Origin: Nonomuraea endophytica
GTDB taxonomy: Bacteria > Actinomycetota > Actinomycetes > Streptosporangiales > Streptosporangiaceae
DNA length: 64,000 nt
Reading direction: 5' to 3'
Assembly (NCBI RefSeq): GCF_014203235.1
Contig: NZ_JACHIN010000018.1
Span: 1-64,000, forward strand
The translations under genes and the position numbers were made by a program. The stretch's first letter is position 1. Every line of letters begins with the position of its first letter. The notes beneath the pieces are model-generated. The model saw nothing but the letters and a program-made list of their open reading frames with translations, was not told where the DNA came from and ran no database searches. Shown here one piece after another: positions 15,753 to 25,282 of this stretch.

Positions 15753-16883
15753 TCAGGTTGGTACGCAGGTGGGCCGGAAGGTGTGGCCGGGTAGGTGGGT
15801 GGTCAATGCTGTCGCGGACAGTCCCGTGGTGACGCGTCGGCAGACGGCCGCGGCGTTGGCCTCGGGTGAGATGTCATAGCGCTGGAATGGAACGTGCTCG
15901 CCCGCGGCGTACAGAGTCGATCCCTCGGTGTTGAAGGACAGGGCGAGGATGGCGTCACCCGGCGTCAGCAGGGGCGAGCCGATCGGGCGCAGCGAGGCGG
16001 TGTCCCAGAGGTGCACTTGGCCGGTGCCCGTTGCGACGGCCAGGGTGCGCGAGTCCGGGGAGAAGGCCAGCGCGGTGACGCCCTGACGTGGGCTCGGAGG
16101 TGAGGGGCCGCTCAGCTCGCCGAGCCGGCGGGTTAGTCCGCTGTCCCGCACGGTGACGCGGCCCGCCTTGTTGCCTGTGGCGAGGAGGCGTCCGTCCGGG
16201 CTGAAGGCGAGGGCGTCGACGCCGGGGATCCGCGCGGTGAAGGGTTTCGTCCACGACCGCAGATCGACCACGTCGCCGTGTGACGTGACCAGGAGCCGTC
16301 GCCCGAGGTCAACGGCCTGGGAGCTTCCGGCGACCTCTGGCACGGTCCCGACGACGCGGCCGCGTGGGACGTCCCAGACCCGCAGGGAGCCGCCGCCGGA
16401 GTCGCCCGCGATCAGCAGAGTCGAGCGGTCGATGCCGAAGGCGACGCTGCCGACGCGGGCGGCGTCCTCGGTGACGGCGAAGGTGTCCATGGTGCGCCGA
16501 CGACGGGTGCCCCAGAGGGAGAGCCGTGCGGGCCGCGCGGGTGGTTCGGCGCTCCGGTACGTGCCGTAGGCGACCAGGCCGCCGTCCGGGCTGACGGCCA
16601 GCAGGGGCAGGCAGTCGCCGTCCCCGGGGTCCACGAGCGCGCACGGGCTCGGCGGCAGCTCGATCGGGCCTCGGCCGGCGATCGGGGCGTAGGCCCCGAC
16701 GTGGATGGGCCCGCTCTCGTGGGTGGTGTAGGCGCGGGTGAGGAGGGTCGCGTCCGCGGCGAAGGCTGCGGCGATCGTCCTGGGGCGACGCCGTTCGGCG
16801 GCCATGGCGGGCGCCGCGGTGGCCGGCGTGCTGGGCAGCCCGGACCTGATCGAGGTACGCGCCTGCCGGGCGGCCGTGTTCAT
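15753..16883 (-). CDS. WD40 repeat protein, probably an N-terminally truncated remnant
   Basis: About 376 residues. WD40 blades are visible as 'LLAVSPDGGLVAYGT', 'SLRVWDV', 'DALAFSPDGRLLATGN' and 'TALAFSPDSRTLAVATG' with 'QVHLWD'. The C-terminal tail with a Cys-rich 'AVCRRVTTGLSATAL' is typical of the end of actinobacterial nSTAND/WD40 proteins. Such proteins normally carry an N-terminal ATPase or HTH domain of several hundred residues; here there is none, and the residues before the first blade look like the middle of a linker. Start uncertain; ATG 16883 has no convincing ribosome-binding site. Confidence 0.55.
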   Translation of the reverse strand: MNTAARQARTSIRSGLPSTPATAAPAMAAERRRPRTIAAAFAADATLLTRAYTTHESGPIHVGAYAPIAGRGPIELPPSPCALVDPGDGDCLPLLAVSPDGGLVAYGTYRSAEPPARPARLSLWGTRRRRTMDTFAVTEDAARVGSVAFGIDRSTLLIAGDSGGGSLRVWDVPRGRVVGTVPEVAGSSQAVDLGRRLLVTSHGDVVDLRSWTKPFTARIPGVDALAFSPDGRLLATGNKAGRVTVRDSGLTRRLGELSGPSPPSPRQGVTALAFSPDSRTLAVATGTGQVHLWDTASLRPIGSPLLTPGDAILALSFNTEGSTLYAAGEHVPFQRYDISPEANAAAVCRRVTTGLSATALTTHLPGHTFRPTCVPT

Positions 16884-17008
16884 GCGCTTACAGTTACAAG
16901 ATCGCGATCGGCTCACCACGGCAGCAGGCGCAGGAGGCTCTTGAGAGGTTGCACTGCGTGATCGCTCCCTATCAGGTGCGCCAGACCCAGATAGCGCCGG
17001 TACTGACA

Positions 17009-17845
17009 TCATTGGGGTGCCGAGCGTCGGCGGCGCGATAGAGCGAGTCGGCGTCGTGGCAGGTCGATGCCAGTGACGATGACCGTTACCTCCTCGCCTT
17101 CTTGGACTACTTGGTCGGGTGTCTCGATGGGTGCGGTGGAGAGCTCGCTGAGGTGGATCAGGCCTTCGATGCCGTCCGCGACGCGGACGAAGGCTCCGAA
17201 AGGCACCAGTTTGGTGACCGGGCCGTGCAGGATCTGCCCAACGTGAATGTCGCGGGCGAAATGCTGGAAGGGATCGGGTTGGGTGGCACGCAGCGACAGC
17301 CGGGCCTCACCGTTGGTGGTATCGAATGTGATGACTTCGCAGGTGATGTGCTGTCCCATCGAGATGATCTCGGACGGGTCCTCGAAGCTGCTCCAGGACA
17401 GCTCGGGCATGCTGATGAAGCCGACGCCGGGGAAGACGGGATGCTTCGGCCCGTCGTCCAGGTCGACGAAGATGCCGAAACGCTCGATGGCCGCCACGGT
17501 GCCGGACAAGCGCTGACCTGCTCGCAAGGCCTTGAGGAACGCCCAGAGCTGGGGGTTCTCGACGGCTGCCCGGGAGAGCAGGACTCGCCCGCCCTGAGAA
17601 TCGACGGCGATGACCTCGGCAGAGACCCGATCGCCCACCTGCAGGATCCCACCAGCCGAACGTTGGAAGGACTGCCAGGAAAGATCAAGGGAGCCGATGA
17701 CGCCGGCCGGAGCGGCGACGAAGCCATCAAGGAGCACCGCCGCCCCCGATCGCGTGACGTCGGCCACGGTGCCGGCGAGGGTGTCGCCAACGTTCACGGT
17801 CGCCATGAACGTGGCAAGAGCCTGATTGTCTTCCACCGTCCCCAT
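17009..17845 (-). CDS. S1 RNA-binding protein with three S1 domains
   Basis: 278 residues made of three S1 (OB-fold) domains at about 15-95, 100-190 and 195-275. The third is the most canonical: 'VGQILHGPVTKLVPFGAFVR' then 'GIEGLIHLSELS'. It resembles ribosomal protein S1 but is much shorter than housekeeping S1 and lies next to a HAD gene, not in a ribosomal context. ATG 17845 is chosen because the first S1 domain starts soon after. It probably binds RNA; role unknown. Confidence 0.8.
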   Translation of the reverse strand: MGTVEDNQALATFMATVNVGDTLAGTVADVTRSGAAVLLDGFVAAPAGVIGSLDLSWQSFQRSAGGILQVGDRVSAEVIAVDSQGGRVLLSRAAVENPQLWAFLKALRAGQRLSGTVAAIERFGIFVDLDDGPKHPVFPGVGFISMPELSWSSFEDPSEIISMGQHITCEVITFDTTNGEARLSLRATQPDPFQHFARDIHVGQILHGPVTKLVPFGAFVRVADGIEGLIHLSELSTAPIETPDQVVQEGEEVTVIVTGIDLPRRRLALSRRRRSAPQ

Positions 17846-17855
17846 ATCAAGGCTT

Positions 17856-18398
17856 TCAGGAGGCACTCGATGGCGGCGTGGCGTCGATGCTGCGTAGCCA
17901 CTCCAGGAGTGCGCGATAGTCGGCCTCGGTGATGCCGCGGCTTGGGTTGATTCGCTGCAGTAGAGCGGATCCGGGATGGTGCGCGGAGACCCAGGCGCGG
18001 TCTTTGTTGGTGATCTCGTCATCGAGCCAGGCGAAAGGGCGTCCTGCCGCCCAGGTGACGAGGGTGCGGGTCTTCCAGTGCAGGCCGTCGCGTTCGTCCT
18101 GCTGCTCGGTCTCGGGCGCCTGCGGCCAGCTGACGATCGCCAGCTGAGGCAGACCGAGGCGTGGTGCGATGCACTCGTTGGCGTCGTCCATCCAACTGGT
18201 TGCCCAGACCAGTTCGCAGGGCAGCGTCATCAGCCGGGCTCCGTGGTCGGGATTGATCCTGGACAAGAGCGGATTTGCCTCGGCGTGCGGCGGAGAGACG
18301 GTCAGGTAGGTCGGATACTGCTGCGACAGAGCGCCAAAGGGGATGAGTGGTCCGTCGACGTCGAGGAAGAGCAACGGACGCTGTGCGGATCCGGTCAC
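17856..18398 (-). CDS. HAD-like hydrolase domain protein
   Basis: 180 residues with HAD motif I 'LLFLDVDGPLIPFG' (Asp pair DxD present) near the N-terminus, an 'ELVWATSWMDDANECIAP' segment carrying the motif II Thr/Ser position, and 'FAWLDDEITNKDRAW' as the acidic motif IV. This is a small capless-type HAD seen widely in actinobacteria, often called 'HAD domain-containing'. GTG 18398 lies in a 4-bp overlap with the upstream small ORF. Its stop is 10 bp from the S1 gene start, so these genes are likely one operon. Confidence 0.8.
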   Translation of the reverse strand: MTGSAQRPLLFLDVDGPLIPFGALSQQYPTYLTVSPPHAEANPLLSRINPDHGARLMTLPCELVWATSWMDDANECIAPRLGLPQLAIVSWPQAPETEQQDERDGLHWKTRTLVTWAAGRPFAWLDDEITNKDRAWVSAHHPGSALLQRINPSRGITEADYRALLEWLRSIDATPPSSAS

Positions 18399-18610
18399 GG
18401 CTGCACGACATCGGGAGTGGTGGAAGCGTCGGTGAGTCGTCCGGCTGTCATGCGGACGCTGGGCATTCCGAGGTGGACGGTGCTCGTGCGAACAGTCGCT
18501 TCGTGCATGGCTTGAAGCATCTGCCTCGCTGCTGCGAGGGTGGTCTCGATGGCGGCGACTTCGCCGAGCCGGCCCTGTTGTTTGGCTTCGGCCATGTCCG
18601 CACGCGCCAC
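18395..18610 (-). CDS. Small hypothetical protein coupled to the HAD gene
   Basis: 71 residues with a helical, possibly coiled-coil first half ('MAEAKQQGRLGEVAAIETTL', 'AAARQMLQAMHE'). It ends in a 4-bp overlap with the HAD start, which supports real translation. No family recognised. Confidence 0.45.
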   Translation of the reverse strand: MARADMAEAKQQGRLGEVAAIETTLAAARQMLQAMHEATVRTSTVHLGMPSVRMTAGRLTDASTTPDVVQP

Positions 18611-18652
18611 AGCCCCGGCCGACGATCACTCCCAAGGCCAGGAATCGGGCAC

Positions 18653-19453
18653 CTAAGCCTTCGGAAGCTTGAGGGCAGTCGTCTGAGAGGGCGGCGGGGG
18701 TTTGATCGTGAGCTTCATGCCCCAGTCCGAGTAGCGGATGTCGTCGATGAAGCCAAACCATCCCTGACCGTCAGTCCTTCCCTTGAACCGGCCTTCAGGC
18801 TGGCGCCACTTGACCCAAGCTCGGCGCACCAGGCCATCCGTGCCGATCCACAAGCGCCACTCGATCGGCCACTCGCCATACTCGCCATCGCGCGGCTCCG
18901 GATGGAGTTCCGGCCGGACGGCCCACAACTGACGAAACGACATCACGCCCTGGTGGATGGAGGTGGATACGCCGTCGTAGGTCACGGAAGGCTGCCCTGA
19001 TGTCGTGGTGGCCAGCACAGCCGCGAGCACGTCCGGCTTGTCCAGCTGCAGACCTCCTGCCTCCAGGTGCAGCGTGCACAACCACGGGAGGATCTCCGAG
19101 ACGTTCACCCACTTCTTACCCTTGGGCCGCTTCTGTGATGGATTGTGCTGCCACTGGCGTTTACCAATGCAGATGTCGCGCACGTTCCCAGGCTGGTTCA
19201 CCAGGTCAGTCGCCACGACCTTGCCATCGCCGAACCCGATGACGCCTTTGGTGGGCTTGAAGCGTCGCCAGCCGTCGCCGTCATTGAAGGTGTCGTATTC
19301 GACGACGCGCACCCCTCGGCCTTTGACCAACTGCCGCTGAATCGCAGCGACCGGATCAACGGCCGAGACCGTCGCCGCCGCGCTGGGGGCGGGCAGGCCG
19401 TGCAGTGTGGTTCCGACGAGCGTGAGGCCCGCGACCGCCGCCCATTTCCTCAT
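18653..19453 (-). CDS. Secreted protein of unknown function
   Basis: 266 residues. ATG 19453 has GAGGAG ten bases upstream. The N-terminus 'MRKWAAVAGLTLVGTTL' with cleavage near 'APSAAA' is a signal peptide; there is no lipobox Cys. The mature part is rich in Trp ('WRRFKPTKG', 'KRQWQHNP', 'WPIEWRLWIGTDGLVRRAWV'), which resembles the beta-sheet half-barrels of secreted LolA/LppX-like carriers in actinobacteria, but the assignment is not certain. No operon partner. Confidence 0.7.
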   Translation of the reverse strand: MRKWAAVAGLTLVGTTLHGLPAPSAAATVSAVDPVAAIQRQLVKGRGVRVVEYDTFNDGDGWRRFKPTKGVIGFGDGKVVATDLVNQPGNVRDICIGKRQWQHNPSQKRPKGKKWVNVSEILPWLCTLHLEAGGLQLDKPDVLAAVLATTTSGQPSVTYDGVSTSIHQGVMSFRQLWAVRPELHPEPRDGEYGEWPIEWRLWIGTDGLVRRAWVKWRQPEGRFKGRTDGQGWFGFIDDIRYSDWGMKLTIKPPPPSQTTALKLPKA

Positions 19454-20673
19454 CGCGTGATGTCTCCTCAAGCTCGGGCGTGCCGCTCTCCTGGCGTATG
19501 CCGAGGCAGCGAGCCTGCCAGGCGGAGATTACGTCGCGATCACAACCACCGCCCGGCCAGATCTGCTAAGCATCACTGGCCACGACGCCCGACTGTTGAT
19601 CACGCCCTGAGAAACGAAACAGGCATTTATTCCCTCATTGCACTCTTTGCCGAAGCGGCGGCGAGACAGAACGCCCACGTCGTGATGTCGGCCACGGCGG
19701 ATGCCAGAGGGTTGGTTCCTGCGAGCTGGGTTATGCGGGCGCGGTGCGTGAGCGTACCGTTACGGCGTGCCTCGGGAGTACGCGGGCCTGCTGCCGTCAT
19801 GGTGGCAGGCTTGCGTGCTGTGCGGGGCGCTGGGGACCCAGGGTCATGGCCCGGGGCGTCAGAAGGGCCCAGCCCGCCCCCCGGTGATTGGCGGGTGGCC
19901 CTTACCGGCTACCGCGCACCACGTCTGCCCCTCCGAAGCCGGGGTTCCTTGCGTGGTCCGCCCACACCTCCGCTACCGCCAGGTCGGGACCCGCCCGATG
20001 CCGTGCGACGTGTGACAGCAGGACGCGATATCCCGGCGTCGAACCGCCGAACACCGGTGGCGGCCCGCAGGAAGAATCGGGGGGATGCCGTCGGCCATCG
20101 GAGCGTCAAACGAGGGTCGGCTGGCACGTTGCCAGGGGTACGACGACGCGCTCGGAGCGGAGTCGCGTTCGAAAGGGCTCGTCCTCAGCCGGTCGGGGAT
20201 CCGCCTAAGAACTCGCCGCGCGCCGGTGAGAGCATGGTGCGGGTAGGACGAATCTACGTCACGGCGCTCGCCGTATCCACCTACGTCTGCTCGCTGTCGT
20301 CAGGACCTGGATCATCTGGACAGTGATGGATCGGGCCACAGGTCAGTGCCGCTGCTGGAGAGGGTGGGACTTCGTCCCATCCGGCAGTGAGGCCCGGAGA
20401 GCCGACTCTTGCTGTCACGTCAGCAGAATCTGGAGACACCATCGATCCCGCTGAGGGCATGCGAGCTTGCCAGGCCCCTTCCACCGGTCACAAGCCCTGC
20501 GACCCCGGACGCGCCACCGCCCAGCACGCCATGGATTCGGGAGCGGCCAGTCCGGCATGCGAAGCGACCCGGGTGAAAGAGAGACAATGAGGCTTGGGCT
20601 ACGCGCTGCCCGCCAGGGTGGGCCGATGTAGACGATCAGCTCAATCAGAATCCCGCGCAACTTGGAGGTCGCC
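19454..20673. other. 1.2 kb without a confident gene
   Basis: The only frame with some protein character is 19767-20015 on the plus strand (82 residues with 'WQACVLCG' and two later Cys, which might be a zinc ribbon piece), but it has no good ribosome-binding site. Elsewhere frames are random-looking. No tRNA, hairpin array or repeat was found. It may hold decayed sequence. Confidence 0.5.
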
Positions 20674-21054
20674 GTGGAAGGTCCAGATCTCGATGACTTT
20701 ATCACTTTTGAAGAATTGGTGGCGCGAACACGTGAGATCGTATTGACCTCGATCCCCGTCGGGCGGGAGGCTATCCTGGAAATGGAAGAATCAATGCTGG
20801 CCGGTGAGAGAACTCCAACTCAGGCCGACTATATCTACGAGGTCGCCGTATCACTCTTCGAGGACCTCGTTGAGAACGGCAATGATGAATCAATCGCGGC
20901 ATTCCTCCGAATGAGTGAGCGGCTTCTCGAGTTGGGTAGCGGACTTGTTACCGAAAATGTGGACGTCTATGTCGCGGGCAATCTGCGTCGGAATCACCCG
21001 TACCTCATCAGGCAAGCCGGTCCACGCTTGCGAGCGCTTGCCGCAGATCACTGA
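20674..21054 (+). CDS. Hypothetical helical protein, possible immunity-type gene
   Basis: 126 residues starting at GTG 20674 with GGAGG five bases upstream. It is acidic and helical ('EELVARTREIVLTSIPVGRE', 'AVSLFEDLVENGNDESIAAF'), without membrane segments. Base composition is visibly lower in GC than the neighbours and codon use less GC3-biased, which suggests recent transfer. I do not recognise the family with certainty. Small acidic proteins next to DUF4240 genes are often immunity proteins, but no toxin gene is in the window. Confidence 0.65.
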   Translation: MEGPDLDDFITFEELVARTREIVLTSIPVGREAILEMEESMLAGERTPTQADYIYEVAVSLFEDLVENGNDESIAAFLRMSERLLELGSGLVTENVDVYVAGNLRRNHPYLIRQAGPRLRALAADH

Positions 21055-21620
21055 CGGCGTCCGCCCGTTCAGTCGCCCGCCGTCGAGAAAACTGTCGAAC
21101 GAGCACGGCCTCGGGGCATGCAGTTCAGCTGTAGGAACGTCAGCGTGAAGACGATGACGAGGACGCCCTTCTTGCCGAGCGCGCGCCTCAACTCATGCAG
21201 CGCACTCCTGGCTATCGAGGTGGCGGGCGAACCAGGCGGTCTCCGCTCACGAGTCCCGGGCGGGGGTTGGGGGCGACGGCTGTTTGCTCCATCAGCAGCG
21301 ACAGTATCGCCTGGCCCCCGTTGGCTGGCCTGTCAGCGGCGTCCGAGGCGGCGTCGCCACCGCTCTCCGCTCCATATGTCGAGGTAGTCCGCTGTTGCCG
21401 GAGACGGTTACTCATTGGCGGGGAGTGTGCAGCAGGCCAGCGAGGGCGTGGCCGGCCTCTGGTTGAGCGGTCCGAAGTGGTAGAGGCCCAGTTGGCTGGC
21501 TAGCTCGCCAACGTGGAGGAGGGTGGCGGCGGTCTCCCGGCCGTGCCACACGACTCGCCCGTCGAGTCTGGAGATGCAGAAGCTCGCTGGCACGCAGCGA
21601 GAATGTGACGGAGGCGGACG
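21055..21620. other. 566-bp gap, no confident gene
   Basis: Short frames on both strands, none with a clear start plus recognisable content. A minus-strand frame at 21408-21593 reads moderately like protein but has no family match that I can see. Confidence 0.45.
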
Positions 21621-22205
21621 GTGAACATCGACGAATTCTGGAAGTTGATCGACGACTCCGACTCAAGAGAGGAGCGCCAGCAAATCCGGGCCGCCCATCT
21701 ACAGGAAGAGCTGAAACGTCGGCCACATTCGGAGATCATAGATTTCCATGCCCATTTTCTTGCCCTTAGGCAGAAGGTGAACACGTATCGTACGTGGGGG
21801 GCGTTCGGCCATCTTTTCGGATCACCATCCACCGACTCTTTTCTGGATTTCCAAGCCTGGCTTGTCGGGCTCGGAAAAGAATCATTCGACCTGGCGAGTA
21901 GCGACGCCGACAGCCTGTGCGATGTCCCGCAGGTTCGGGAATGGGTAGTTCGACTGATGAACCCCGCATTCGAAGCCGACCCTTCTATAGGCTACTTTCC
22001 CGGCTTTGAGCTCTTGGCCTATGTTGCGCGCCGCGCGTATCGAGAGAAAGCCAATGGCGAGGCGACCGGCTTCGACAACGCATTGAGCGAAAGAGGTCTC
22101 GAGCAAATGCAAGAGCCAGCGGATGAATATTGGGACATTCAGGATGGCGATGAGATTGCCGGACGCCTTCCGCGCACCGTCGCTTTCCTCCGAAGCCTTT
22201 TCTAG
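21621..22205 (+). CDS. DUF4240 domain protein
   Basis: 194 residues starting at GTG 21621, with GGAGG about seven bases upstream. The N-terminus 'MNIDEFWKLIDDSDSREERQ' and the middle 'TDSFLDFQAWLVGLGKESF' with 'DVPQVREW' match DUF4240, a family of about 130-200 residues found across bacteria and often in contact-dependent toxin/immunity neighbourhoods. GC content is lower than flanking genes. Function unknown. Confidence 0.8.
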   Translation: MNIDEFWKLIDDSDSREERQQIRAAHLQEELKRRPHSEIIDFHAHFLALRQKVNTYRTWGAFGHLFGSPSTDSFLDFQAWLVGLGKESFDLASSDADSLCDVPQVREWVVRLMNPAFEADPSIGYFPGFELLAYVARRAYREKANGEATGFDNALSERGLEQMQEPADEYWDIQDGDEIAGRLPRTVAFLRSLF

Positions 22206-22329
22206 GATCAGCTGGCTGGCGTCCTGCGAAGAACTTGGACCCTCCGTCCTCGATCTTGTCGACGCCAGCAGCCGACCCCGACGTGACTGCCTGGCCTTCA
22301 GCTGGGCGGCCGGTGGGTGGCAGTGTCCC

Positions 22330-22620
22330 TGCTCAGGTGCGGTGAGTGCGGCGGGGATGCGGCTGCCCACCGCAGGGAAGAGCATGGCGCCGATTTGTCG
22401 ATCGGGGACGAAGGCGTAGTCGTCGAACAGGAGGTAGATGAGAGGCGGGCGCGCTTTCTCGGGAGGTTTGCTGTCGTCGGTCATGCCGCCGGAGATGAGC
22501 CAGTGCGGGCGGTAGTTCGGTTTGACCAGAAGAACGTGCTCGTTCTCATCGGTGATGAGGGCGCCGGTGGCGGCGAGCCGGGCGCAGTAGAGCTCTGGCC
22601 CGCCCCTGGGCAGTGCTGCG
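22330..22620 (-). pseudogene. Nudix hydrolase remnant with Nudix box deleted
   Basis: One continuous minus-strand frame reads 'ATGALITDENEHVLLVKPNY' then 'WLISGGM', the strand and glycines that precede a Nudix box. It then jumps straight to 'RPPLIYLLFDDYAF' and 'QIGAMLFPAVG', the C-terminal strands. The catalytic GX5EX7REUXEEXGU helix (about 40-55 residues) is missing in frame. There is no start codon at the upstream end. Confidence 0.6.
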
Positions 22621-23208
22621 TGATCGGTGATTGGCTGAGCAGTTCCCTGGCGCGCTCAGCTAGTGATTTAACCGTCCGATGGTTGTGAAGCCGCTTCGTG
22701 GGCTGCGAGCTCTTCCGGACTGCCGACGAAGGCAGGTCGGCACCCGGGCGGGAGGCGTTCCACGACCATGGCGACGGCCCCTGTGCGCGTCCTGCCATCC
22801 GGCCTCGACGAGGTCGGTGCTTGATGGGCTGGTCGTCATGGCGACATCATGCACGTTGCGACTGATCCAGGCGAAGACAAGGGGCTTTCGATCGAGGGAT
22901 GGGCTGGCTCGTGAACCTGCTCGCGCACATTTCCTTCTACGCACCTTCGATGCCAGCGCTCGGAGCTCCCGCGTCCGAGAACCTGGGATGCGGCCAACCT
23001 CAAGGCATGTATTCGCCGGTCAGGCGACCGTGTGGCTCATGTTCCAAGCGGTGACCTGGCCGGTCCTGGCGGAGAATTCGCAGCTCATCGGACTTCCCGG
23101 GCCGTTCAGGACACCTTCAGGTCCCGAACCGGCGCGAACCCGCCTCAGGCCCTGCACCGACAACCATGGCACCGGGCCGAGGAGGGGTGAGCCACATCGC
23201 CCCGCCGC
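22621..23208. other. 588-bp gap, no confident gene
   Basis: Frames are short or compositionally odd. A minus-strand piece (about 22670-22775, starting 'MVVERLPPGCRPAFVGSPEE') could be the end of another lost gene. No promoter or RNA feature is evident. Confidence 0.45.
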
Positions 23209-23871
23209 TCAGACGTTGCCCGCTCTGACCAGCCCGCACTCATAAGCCAGCACTACAGCCTGGACCCGGTCACGGAGTGCAAGTTTGGCCAGGATCCGGC
23301 TCACATGTCCCTTCACGGTCCCCTCGGTGAGGAAGAGGCGGCCGGCGATCTCCGCGTTGGACAGGCCGCGGGCGACCAGTTCGAGCACCTCGAGCTCACG
23401 TCTGGTGAGCATGCGCAGTTCGTGTTCGGAGCGGGGGAGGGGGTCCGCGCTCGTGCCGATGTGCCGCTCGATCAGGCGTTTGGTCACGGCGGGGGCGACG
23501 ATCGCATCGCCCCGGGCGACCGCGCGGATCGCCGAGAGCAGGTCGGCGGCCAGGGTGTCCTTGAGGATGAAGCCGCTGGCGCCGGCCCGGAGCGCCGCAT
23601 ACACATACTCATCGAGGTCGAAGGTCGTCAAGATCAGGACGCGGGGTCCGTCGAAGCGGTCGCGGACCAGCCGGGTGGCCTCGAGGCCGTCGACGTCGGG
23701 CATCCGGATGTCCATGAGCACGACGTCGGGCGCCGATTCGGCGACCGTCGCCACCACCTCGGCACCGTCGGCGGCCTCCCCGACCACGACCATGTCCTCG
23801 GCGTTGTCGAGGATCATCCGGAGGCCGGCGCGCAGCAGGGCCTGATCGTCGACGAGCAGCACCCTGATCAT
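23209..23871 (-). CDS. Two-component response regulator, NarL/LuxR type
   Basis: 220 residues. The receiver domain has the acidic pair 'VDD' near residue 8, phospho-acceptor Asp54 in 'DVVLMDIRMPD' and Lys in 'FILKDT'. The C-terminal LuxR domain reads 'LTRREVLELVARGLSNAEI' in outline, with 'TEGTVKGHVSRILAKL' as recognition helix. Its ATG overlaps the kinase stop (ATGA). With the kinase it forms a complete two-component system, divergent from a secreted S41 peptidase that may be a target. Confidence 0.93.
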   Translation of the reverse strand: MIRVLLVDDQALLRAGLRMILDNAEDMVVVGEAADGAEVVATVAESAPDVVLMDIRMPDVDGLEATRLVRDRFDGPRVLILTTFDLDEYVYAALRAGASGFILKDTLAADLLSAIRAVARGDAIVAPAVTKRLIERHIGTSADPLPRSEHELRMLTRRELEVLELVARGLSNAEIAGRLFLTEGTVKGHVSRILAKLALRDRVQAVVLAYECGLVRAGNV

Positions 23872-25169
23872 GCCGGCACGCCTGTGTAAGGGAGACGAAC
23901 CCGTACGGCGAAGCCCCGCCGCTCACCAGGCCCGGTGCTGATCGTGCCGCCCAGCACCGCCACCCGCTCACGCATCCCGCGCAGCCCGTTGCCGCCCTCA
24001 TCAGGTAGCAAAGTGGCCAGACCATCATCAACCACCTCGACGAGCAGGTCACGCTCGCCGTAGGTCACGTTCACCCGGGCGCGGGCACCGGTTTCGGTGT
24101 GTTTCATGATGTTCGTGAGGGCCTCCTGAACGATCCGGTACGCCGCCAGGTCGACGGCGGTCGGCAGTTCCTCCGGTGAGCCGTCGACGTGCAGATGGAC
24201 GGGGGTTCCCGAGGCGCGTACCTGGTCGATGAGGTGGGGGAGCCGCGCGAGTCCCGGAACCGGATGGGTGGCGGACGGCCCGCTGGCGGCCAGGACGTGG
24301 CGCAGGTCGGCCAGTGAGGCGCGCCCGGTCTCGACGATGGTGTCCAGAGCGGCGAGCGTGTCCTGCGGGTGCTTGGGGAACGCGGCCGTTCCCCCTTGTG
24401 CCTGCATCACGATGACCGACAGGCCGTGGGCGATGACGTCGTGGAGTTCGCGGGTGATCCGGGCGCGTTCGGCGGCGGCGGCCAGGGCGGCCTGCTGGTC
24501 GCGTTCGCGTTCGAGGTCGCGGGCACGCGCGGTCATCTCGTCCAGGTACGCGCGGCGGCTGCGCGCGCTGGACCCGATCGCCCAGCCGGCCACGAGCACG
24601 GGCGTCAGGATGGGGATGCCGCCCCAGTCCGTCGGTCCGAGCGGCAGCGTGGGCTGCTGGTCGGGCACGGGGAGGGTGGCGGCGTTCGGTTTGCGCACGA
24701 CGAGTTCGGCCTCGGGTTCTGGCGAGCCGCGGAAGACCCAGCCGTCGACCCGGCCGTCGAAGGCCACGTACACCGACCAGCCGCACGCAGCGACCACGGC
24801 GCCGCCGAGGAGGGCGAGCGACACCGTGCGCCGGTGGCGCAGCGCGACGGCGTGGAGCGTGATCGGGACGGCCAGGTCGGCAGGCGCCGGCCCGGCGATC
24901 ACCGCCATGTGCGCCACGGTCGCCCCGCAGGCGACGATCAGCGCCGCGATCGGCCACCTGCGGCGCGCCATCACGGTCAGCACGCAGATCGCGCTCGCCA
25001 GCCACCAATACGTCAGCTGGGGTGGCCAGGGCCCGTCGATCGGCAGGCCGACGCCTTTGCGCACGCTGCTGTCGGCATCATGGAGTACGGCCGTGCCGAG
25101 AAGCAGGACGAGGGCCACGCCGGCGTCCTGGATCGCCGGTCGGCGGATGGCGGCCACGAAGGTGTCCAT
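23868..25169 (-). CDS. Sensor histidine kinase, HisKA_3 (NarL-partner) type
   Basis: 433 residues. The N-terminal half has several membrane helices and an extracytoplasmic loop (about 130-180) that could sense a signal. A coiled coil at about 205-235 leads into the HisKA_3 dimerisation motif 'RITRELHDVIAHGLSVIVMQ' with the phospho-accepting His. The ATPase domain has the N-box 'RIVQEALTNIMKHT' and G-boxes 'VVDDGL' and 'GGNGLRGMRERV'. Starts at ATG 25169. Confidence 0.92.
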   Translation of the reverse strand: MDTFVAAIRRPAIQDAGVALVLLLGTAVLHDADSSVRKGVGLPIDGPWPPQLTYWWLASAICVLTVMARRRWPIAALIVACGATVAHMAVIAGPAPADLAVPITLHAVALRHRRTVSLALLGGAVVAACGWSVYVAFDGRVDGWVFRGSPEPEAELVVRKPNAATLPVPDQQPTLPLGPTDWGGIPILTPVLVAGWAIGSSARSRRAYLDEMTARARDLERERDQQAALAAAAERARITRELHDVIAHGLSVIVMQAQGGTAAFPKHPQDTLAALDTIVETGRASLADLRHVLAASGPSATHPVPGLARLPHLIDQVRASGTPVHLHVDGSPEELPTAVDLAAYRIVQEALTNIMKHTETGARARVNVTYGERDLLVEVVDDGLATLLPDEGGNGLRGMRERVAVLGGTISTGPGERRGFAVRVRLPYTGVPA

Positions 25170-25282
25170 GTCGCGGCGAGCCTAGAACCTGGGCCATATG
25201 GCGGCTATATGTCGCAAGTCAGGTTCGAGACCATGACCGTGGACAGATCCGCGATGGCGTCGCTCCCGCCCAGTCTTGACGC

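Noticed and set aside
19767..20015. 82-residue Cys-containing small protein
   Set aside because: No convincing ribosome-binding site, and composition is near random for this GC content; mentioned only in the gap entry.
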